Positions 6,854 to 11,573 of a stretch of DNA of 13,606 nucleotides are shown here, one piece after another (the first letter of the stretch is position 1; the number at the start of each line of letters is the position of its first letter). This stretch comes from Caldifarciminota bacterium 4484_18 (GTDB taxonomy: Bacteria > Hydrothermota > UBA3073 > NMUJ01): the NCBI GenBank assembly GCA_002256535.1, contig NMUJ01000024.1, positions 1-13,606 of the forward strand. The letters run 5' to 3'. Under the pieces are notes generated by a model. That model was not told the DNA's origin. It made no database searches and saw nothing but the letters and a program-made list of their open reading frames with translations. A program made the translations under genes and the position numbers.

Positions 6854-7615
6854 ATGGAAAATAGGCAGAGCATCATGGATAGAATCGCAGAGACCAGTAA
6901 AGTAGCAACTACGGGAGTGGATGAGAAAGACATAGAACATTGGGTAACAATATACATAATGGGTAAGGCATATAAAGTGCCGGCAGCACTCACAATCATG
7001 CAAGCTATGGAATATGCGGGGTATAGGTTCATGAGATCGTGTGGCTGTAGAGCAGGCTTCTGTGGTGCATGTGCAACCGTCTACCGTAAAGAGGGTGATT
7101 ATAAATTACATGCGGTGCTGGCATGTCAGACAAGAGTTGAAGATGGTATGTACCTTGTACAGATACCGTTTGCACCTGCGGAGAAGGCGACGTATGATAT
7201 TAACAGCGAGCGATGCGATATTAACACGATACTTAAGTATTATCCGGAGCTCGCAAGATGTGTCTCATGTAACACATGCACAAAGGCGTGCCCACAGGAG
7301 CTGGAGGTGATGGACTACATACAAGCGACACTTAGGGGTGACCTTGCCACAGCAGCTAATGAATCGTTCGACTGTGTACAATGTGGGTTATGTGCGATAC
7401 GATGTCCAGCCGAGATCGTACACTACCATGTATCGCAACTCGTACGTAGGTTGTATGGTAAGTATGAGCTACGAGAGGAGCAGAACCTCAAAAAGCGTAT
7501 TGAAGAGATAGAGCGTGGTAAGTATGAAGAGGAATTCAAGAAGGTGATGAGCCTCAGCAGGGAAGAGCTTGAAAAGCTCTATGTGGAACAACAAAAAGCG
7601 CGCGAAATTTACTAA
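6854..7615 (+). CDS. Fumarate reductase / succinate dehydrogenase-like Fe-S subunit (TfrB N-terminal type)
   Basis: This 253-residue cytoplasmic protein begins with a plant-type 2Fe-2S domain (Cys63/65, Cys70, Cys73, Cys91). Two ferredoxin-type 4Fe-4S motifs follow (Cys136, 139, 142, 146 and Cys174, 177, 180, 184). A charged helical tail rich in Glu, Lys and Arg (about 200-253) completes the protein. Ordinary FrdB/SdhB has a 3Fe-4S and a 4Fe-4S motif; two full CxxCxxCxxxC motifs are closer to thiol:fumarate reductase TfrB. Unlike TfrB there is no fused CCG domain. A strong AGGAGG precedes the ATG by four bases. The flavoprotein partner starts 9 bases after its stop, and no membrane-anchor gene is nearby, so a soluble complex is expected. 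Its acceptor or donor could be a thiol, the HdrD-like protein upstream, or an unknown carrier. The gene appears intact. Confidence 0.85.
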   Translation: MENRQSIMDRIAETSKVATTGVDEKDIEHWVTIYIMGKAYKVPAALTIMQAMEYAGYRFMRSCGCRAGFCGACATVYRKEGDYKLHAVLACQTRVEDGMYLVQIPFAPAEKATYDINSERCDINTILKYYPELARCVSCNTCTKACPQELEVMDYIQATLRGDLATAANESFDCVQCGLCAIRCPAEIVHYHVSQLVRRLYGKYELREEQNLKKRIEEIERGKYEEEFKKVMSLSREELEKLYVEQQKAREIY

Positions 7616-7624
7616 GGAGGTGTA

Positions 7625-8668
7625 ATGGCTGAACTTAAACTCGTAGGTGGGTATCCCGAATATATGCGGGAATCTATTAAATTGGTAGAGAAGACACGCC
7701 CGAAGAGGGTGGGTAAGCTACCACCTCAGATGACGATGGAGGAACGTGAAGAAGTTCTAAACCTATGTCATCCAGATTATGCACCTGGTGGTAAACGTCC
7801 AATTTCAATAGGCCAAAACAAAGGCGATATCGCACCCAATGAGGTGGTAGATCTACTCGAAGCATATCCATTGATAGAACCTGACGAGATCGATCTCAAC
7901 CGCGTGGATTACGATGTTGATATCCTGATTATAGGGGGTGGCCTCGCAGGTACAAGTGCTGCTTTGTTAGCAAATGATTCAGGCATACCTGTGGATAGGA
8001 TACTATTAGCTACTAAGTTGAGGCATGGTGATTCCAACTCCATAATGGCACAGGGTGGTACACAGGCAGCTGATAGGCCAGAGGATAGCCCTGTAATCCA
8101 CTACGTCGATACTATGGGGGGTGGCCACTTTGCGAACAAACCGGATGTGGTGAAAGCACTGGTTGAGGATGCACCTAAGGTTATGAAGTGGCTATGTGAT
8201 TTAGGGGCGATGTTCGATAGAGACGAGAACGGTAATTTTGTTGAGCTCTCAGGTGGTGGCGCTTCACGTAAACGTATGCATGCGTGTAGAGATTATACAG
8301 GTATGGAGGAGCTACGTGTGTTACGTGACGAGTTTAGAAATAGGGGTATACCGGTACTTGAGTACTATCCAGTGGTCGAGTTACTCACCGATGGCGATAA
8401 TAGGGTGACAGGTGCGATACTGGTGAATCTGGAGACGGACGAGTACAAGATTGTACGTGCTAAGGCTGTTATACTGGCGACGGGTGGGTTTGGACGCTTA
8501 CATATTAGGGGGTTCCCCACCACTAACCACTATGGGGCGACAGCGGATGGTCTGGTGTTAGCATATCGTGCAGGTGCTAAACTTAGGGATACAGATACTG
8601 TGCAGTACCATCCAACAGGTGCTGTATATCCACAACAGATAGTGGGGTTATTGTTGATAACGGTATAG
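7625..8668 (+). CDS. Fumarate reductase/succinate dehydrogenase-like flavoprotein, N-terminal piece of a broken gene
   Basis: This 347-codon frame encodes the FAD-binding part of a FrdA/TfrA-type flavoprotein. An approximately 95-residue N-terminal extension precedes the dinucleotide fold GGGLAG (104-109). Next come the HGDSNSIMAQGGTQAA-type FAD-attachment region (134-149), ATGG (285-288), and QYHPTG (327-332) in the active-site region. The frame then leaves homology after VGLLLIT and stops at 8666-8668. The continuation lies in another frame, and the block expected between the pieces is missing. That block is part of the capping domain, including the conserved Arg-Asp segment whose Arg donates the proton to fumarate. 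The Shine-Dalgarno AAGGAGG overlaps the stop of the Fe-S gene. If the sequence is right the enzyme is inactive; an assembly or amplification error is an equal possibility. Confidence 0.85.
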   Translation: MAELKLVGGYPEYMRESIKLVEKTRPKRVGKLPPQMTMEEREEVLNLCHPDYAPGGKRPISIGQNKGDIAPNEVVDLLEAYPLIEPDEIDLNRVDYDVDILIIGGGLAGTSAALLANDSGIPVDRILLATKLRHGDSNSIMAQGGTQAADRPEDSPVIHYVDTMGGGHFANKPDVVKALVEDAPKVMKWLCDLGAMFDRDENGNFVELSGGGASRKRMHACRDYTGMEELRVLRDEFRNRGIPVLEYYPVVELLTDGDNRVTGAILVNLETDEYKIVRAKAVILATGGFGRLHIRGFPTTNHYGATADGLVLAYRAGAKLRDTDTVQYHPTGAVYPQQIVGLLLITV

Positions 8669-9165
8669 TCACACCTACCGGGTTACGTGGTGTGTGGTTG
8701 GATACACCACTTATTGAGATAGTACAGGGTGAAGGTTACATCGAGAAGTCATTCCCCGCGATGGTGAGGATGTTCAAACGCTTTGGTATCGATATCACAA
8801 AAGATCCGGTACTTGTATTCCCCACATTACACTATCAGAATGGGGGTGTGGAAACAGATCCATGGGGTAGGACGAATGTTGAAGGCCTCTGGGTAGCAGG
8901 TGAGGTATCAGGTGGTGTACACGGTAAGAATAGGTTGATGGGTAACTCCACACTGGATTGCATGGTATTCGGTAGGCGTGCCGGTATGTCAGCTGCTGAA
9001 TATGTTAAATCCTATAATGGAAATGGCAAGCTGACACTCGAACACGTGCGGAGATACATAAAGTTGCTACAGGATGCAGGTATAAAACCTGAGAGACGGG
9101 CACCTATTTTGCTACCCGATTATCGTGGTAAACGTGCATTGGCACGTATGATAGATATCTTTTGA
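8656..9165 (+). CDS. Fumarate reductase/succinate dehydrogenase-like flavoprotein, C-terminal piece of a broken gene
   Basis: This frame continues the flavoprotein. Homology resumes at DNGIVTPTG (from about 8656) and runs to the TGA at 9163-9165. It contains HYQNGG, matching the substrate-binding His segment of FrdA. It also contains AGEVSGGVHGKNRLMGNS, the C-terminal FAD-binding signature, and an ordinary helical tail. If translated alone it could start at the GTG at 8692, but no Shine-Dalgarno precedes it, so independent expression is doubtful. About 40-50 residues of the family appear to be missing relative to the upstream piece. The reading-frame change is therefore not a simple one-base error. 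The stop overlaps the start of mobB by one base (TGATG). Confidence 0.8.
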   Translation, partial: DNGIVTPTGLRGVWLDTPLIEIVQGEGYIEKSFPAMVRMFKRFGIDITKDPVLVFPTLHYQNGGVETDPWGRTNVEGLWVAGEVSGGVHGKNRLMGNSTLDCMVFGRRAGMSAAEYVKSYNGNGKLTLEHVRRYIKLLQDAGIKPERRAPILLPDYRGKRALARMIDIF

Positions 9166-9458
9166 TGAGATTACCATATGTGGTTGGGGTAGTTGGTGAA
9201 AGTGGTGTAGGTAAGACTACGTTTATAGTGAATCTGTTACCTAAATTCATAGATGATGGGTTCAACGTCGGTGTGGTAAAACATTGTATGCATGGGTTTG
9301 ACCTCGATGTGGAAGGTAAGGATTCGTGGCGGTTTGTCCAAAAAGGTGCTACAGGTGTATTACTTACCGCGGATGATAAAATTGCAATAATTCGTAAGCC
9401 TGTAGATGATAATTTTGGTGGAAGGGAACGAACTCCTGTGTCTTGTGACAGATTTTGA
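9165..9458 (+). CDS. mobB: MobB-like molybdopterin cofactor GTP-binding protein, N-terminal piece of a broken gene
   Basis: This frame encodes a P-loop protein that assists attachment of nucleotide to molybdopterin. The Walker A motif is GESGVGKT (11-18), VVKHCMHGFDLD follows near 37-48, and GKDSWRF at 51-57 is the MobB signature. Homology ends near residue 81 (about base 9407), after which the frame reads a non-homologous tail to 9458. The remaining MobB sequence continues in the frame opening at 9406. The ATG at 9165 overlaps the flavoprotein stop by one base and has no clear ribosome site, so coupled translation is likely. Its presence suggests molybdenum or tungsten enzymes in this organism. 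Confidence 0.75.
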   Translation: MRLPYVVGVVGESGVGKTTFIVNLLPKFIDDGFNVGVVKHCMHGFDLDVEGKDSWRFVQKGATGVLLTADDKIAIIRKPVDDNFGGRERTPVSCDRF

Positions 9459-9711
9459 CATAAATACAGAATATGCATGGTTTAAGTTCGAGGATATGGA
9501 TCGCATATATCGATTCATACTCGAACATGCAACAAAACCGCGTATAGGTGTGAGGTTAAGTGTTAACAATCGAAACATAGAATTGAACCCGTTCGTGAGC
9601 ACACTAATACGTAACGTAATTAAGGGTATAGTGGAAAGTTTGAAGCTACCAGATAAAGGTATAGCTTCGATAAATATCAGCTTATACGAGGTAAATGACG
9701 TGAAAGGTTGA
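9406..9711 (+). CDS. MobB-like protein, C-terminal piece of a broken gene
   Basis: This 101-codon frame begins with IILVEG, the conserved strand and motif of the MobB core. It then jumps almost at once to ELLCLVTD, which in intact proteins lies roughly 20 residues further on. The usual PKIEV segment is absent. The last 55 residues (near VRLSVNNRNIELNPFV) look like the extra C-terminal domain found in some MobB proteins that ends in a region rich in LNPFV-type residues. Together with the N-terminal piece this implies two missing blocks within about 30 bases, the first changing the frame. The gene ends 13 bases before the convergent minus-strand gene. Confidence 0.65.
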   Translation: MIILVEGNELLCLVTDFDINTEYAWFKFEDMDRIYRFILEHATKPRIGVRLSVNNRNIELNPFVSTLIRNVIKGIVESLKLPDKGIASINISLYEVNDVKG

Positions 9712-9724
9712 CGTCCAGCTTATG

Positions 9725-11431
9725 CTACCTGATAAGTAAGCACTTCTTGGTCCAACAACCGCTATCGGTATGTAGTTTAATAAAGTATATGCCTGTAGGT
9801 AATGGTTGCCCTCTCTCATTGGTGCCATTCCATTCAATTACGATTTTGGTACCATCTACTTGCGGTAGAATGTGTTTCACAAGTTCGCCACCTACATTAT
9901 AGATGTAAACGGTTGGTGTACCACAATCACTTACGTTATCGAACACTATACGGGCTGATGTATGGTTATCTACGAAATTGAGCAATTCATACCCATATCG
10001 GTGCGCCAATTTTGAAACCTCATCAACACTTAGCTGCATATCAAGTACTACACTGAGATGGATTGGATCGATCTCACCAGTATTGGTGGTTCCATGATAT
10101 GTGAATCTACCATGTGCCATAAAATGTAACCCAATGATGGGAAATCTGACCGTATCATTAATCTCCGTGTTTATGATTTCAACCATACCCATGTTTACCT
10201 GTTCACCACATATATAACAGATTTCAAGTCCATCCGTTGGCTCATACCACATATAGATGCTTTCTGTGGGTGTATCGTTGTAATCAACCACTTCCACCGT
10301 AGCTATACGTTCGATGATACGTTCGGTAAATTCGTAACCATCATCCACACCTATATCATGTGTATATGGGTTGTTAACATCCGTACCAAAATACTCCTCT
10401 GATGCAGAGTTCAACCCATCATTGTCGATATCATCACTTGTAGGGACTACAAGGTGGTTGGTATCGAATGGTGAAAGTATCTCCTTTAACTTTTGCACAT
10501 CTACACGTGCGGTATCACCTTCTATTATATACGAGAAGCTACCATGTTCCATGAAATGCAACCCCATATATGGGATGTCGATCTGCATCCCACGTTTTGT
10601 GTTATAAACCGTTACGAAGCCCATATTTATTAGTTCGCCACATACTGGACAGTTATAGAACCCATACGTAGGGTTATCGATCGCATAACAGACACTATCG
10701 GGTGTTTCCCTTGGTAGGCTATTTATTATCGCAGCATAGCGTTTCGCTATGCTATCTGCAGCTGATGGATATAGCCAGAATTCTTCTGTACCGAGCAATA
10801 TCTCCTCACTGTGTGTAAGATAATCGCCGTCATCGTCACCATTTACTGGTAACCAGTGTGGATCGCCGTTTAGCTTACCCATACCCGTAGCAAGTAACGA
10901 GAATATCATTGCAGGGAGCATTTTTACCGCGGTGAGTTTATTCCGACGAGTTATTGGATGTTCTGTGAATAAAGCTTTACATTCACGATATATACGCTTA
11001 TAATATGGTATAAGTGTGGGTGTAACCTTACAGTTTGGGCATACCCAATGAAACAGTATACGTTGCTCTTTACCAATGTATGGATTGGGTGTGTAGCCAT
11101 TGGTGACAAAGTTTTCCACACAACAATAGGGGTAGCCAAATAATAAACCTTCGATGATGCTGTCATCCTTGCTGTTAGCTACTGGCTTATTATCGAAACG
11201 TCGCATATAATAGTCGATATATTGTTGTTTTGTACTAAATATTGTCTCGTACACTGGGGTGCCGTTCATCAATTTACGTGTTACTATCGCAGTATGTAAC
11301 CCATAGCGTTTTAATATTTGATGTTTCTTCTTATCAACTGGTTTCTCCCACCTGCTCATGGGTTTGATACGCTCCTTGGTTAGCATTGCCAAATATGCAA
11401 GGTCGAAGTCTAATTGCCTCAAAATATGCAT
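9725..11431 (-). CDS. 568-residue multidomain protein with duplicated CxxCGE/GLHFMxHG module and FlgD-like C-terminus
   Basis: I do not recognise this as a characterised protein. Residues 1-165 hold GYPYCCVENF (99-108) and a CPNC pair (131-134), possibly a metal site. A basic then hydrophobic stretch at about 162-185 looks like an internal signal anchor. Two modules follow. Each has an acidic Ca-loop-like segment (about 196-216 and 333-366), then CxxCGExxNMG (261-271 and 405-415), then GLHFMxHGxFxY (290-301 and 434-445) and a short helix. Residues 505-568 match the FlgD-like/sorting-type ending, with YNVGGELV, WNGTNERG and LPTGIYF. The Ca-loops and C-terminus suggest an extracytoplasmic protein, although no N-terminal signal peptide is present. 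A strong AAGGAGG lies four bases before the ATG. It is a monocistronic unit convergent with mobB. Its function is unknown. Confidence 0.85.
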   Translation of the reverse strand: MHILRQLDFDLAYLAMLTKERIKPMSRWEKPVDKKKHQILKRYGLHTAIVTRKLMNGTPVYETIFSTKQQYIDYYMRRFDNKPVANSKDDSIIEGLLFGYPYCCVENFVTNGYTPNPYIGKEQRILFHWVCPNCKVTPTLIPYYKRIYRECKALFTEHPITRRNKLTAVKMLPAMIFSLLATGMGKLNGDPHWLPVNGDDDGDYLTHSEEILLGTEEFWLYPSAADSIAKRYAAIINSLPRETPDSVCYAIDNPTYGFYNCPVCGELINMGFVTVYNTKRGMQIDIPYMGLHFMEHGSFSYIIEGDTARVDVQKLKEILSPFDTNHLVVPTSDDIDNDGLNSASEEYFGTDVNNPYTHDIGVDDGYEFTERIIERIATVEVVDYNDTPTESIYMWYEPTDGLEICYICGEQVNMGMVEIINTEINDTVRFPIIGLHFMAHGRFTYHGTTNTGEIDPIHLSVVLDMQLSVDEVSKLAHRYGYELLNFVDNHTSARIVFDNVSDCGTPTVYIYNVGGELVKHILPQVDGTKIVIEWNGTNERGQPLPTGIYFIKLHTDSGCWTKKCLLIR

Positions 11432-11465
11432 CCTCCCTCCTTTTTAAATATCTCTCTTTAGGTTG

Positions 11466-11492
11466 AATTTACCCTTACAACGTGAATGTCAA
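11466..11492 (-). promoter_or_regulatory. Candidate promoter of the 568-residue protein gene
   Basis: On the minus strand TTGACA (11492-11487) is followed after exactly 15 bases by TAAATT (11471-11466). Initiation near 11460 would leave a short leader containing the AAGGAGG ribosome site at 11442-11436. Both boxes and the gap are the same as in the divergent clp promoter candidate. Confidence 0.5.
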
Positions 11493-11528
11493 GCGTCAAT
11501 GTAGGTGGTTACTAAGTACCTGATATTG

Positions 11529-11555
11529 TTGACATACCACAAATTAGCGTAAATT
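11529..11555 (+). promoter_or_regulatory. Candidate promoter of the clp gene
   Basis: A perfect TTGACA (11529-11534) and TAAATT (11550-11555) are separated by 15 bases. Extended to TAAATTTA, the downstream box matches TAnnTTTG at all but the last position. Initiation near 11561 would place the Shine-Dalgarno at the very 5' end of the mRNA. No CIRCE-type inverted repeat for heat-shock control is seen. Confidence 0.5.
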
Positions 11556-11561
11556 TAACCG

Positions 11562-11567
11562 AGGAGG
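11562..11567 (+). promoter_or_regulatory. Ribosome binding site of the clp gene
   Basis: AGGAGG ends six bases before the ATG at 11574. It fixes the start and shows the unusual N-terminal region is part of the translated protein. Confidence 0.8.
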
Positions 11568-11573
11568 TAGGAG

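Noticed and set aside
8647..8661. Small inverted repeat GTTAT-N5-ATAAC at the flavoprotein junction as a recombination or regulatory element
   Set aside because: It has five AT-rich base pairs only and is expected by chance. The possible direct repeat GATAACGG is a better explanation of the junction.
8640..8700. Programmed frameshifting or stop readthrough in the flavoprotein
   Set aside because: A ribosomal shift would not restore the missing conserved block. No slippery heptamer with a downstream structure is apparent.
9719..9736. Hairpin between the convergent mobB and 568-residue genes as a terminator
   Set aside because: It has only a 5-bp AT-rich stem (CTTAT/ATAAG) with an 8-base loop and no T-run. 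No convincing terminator was found in the window.
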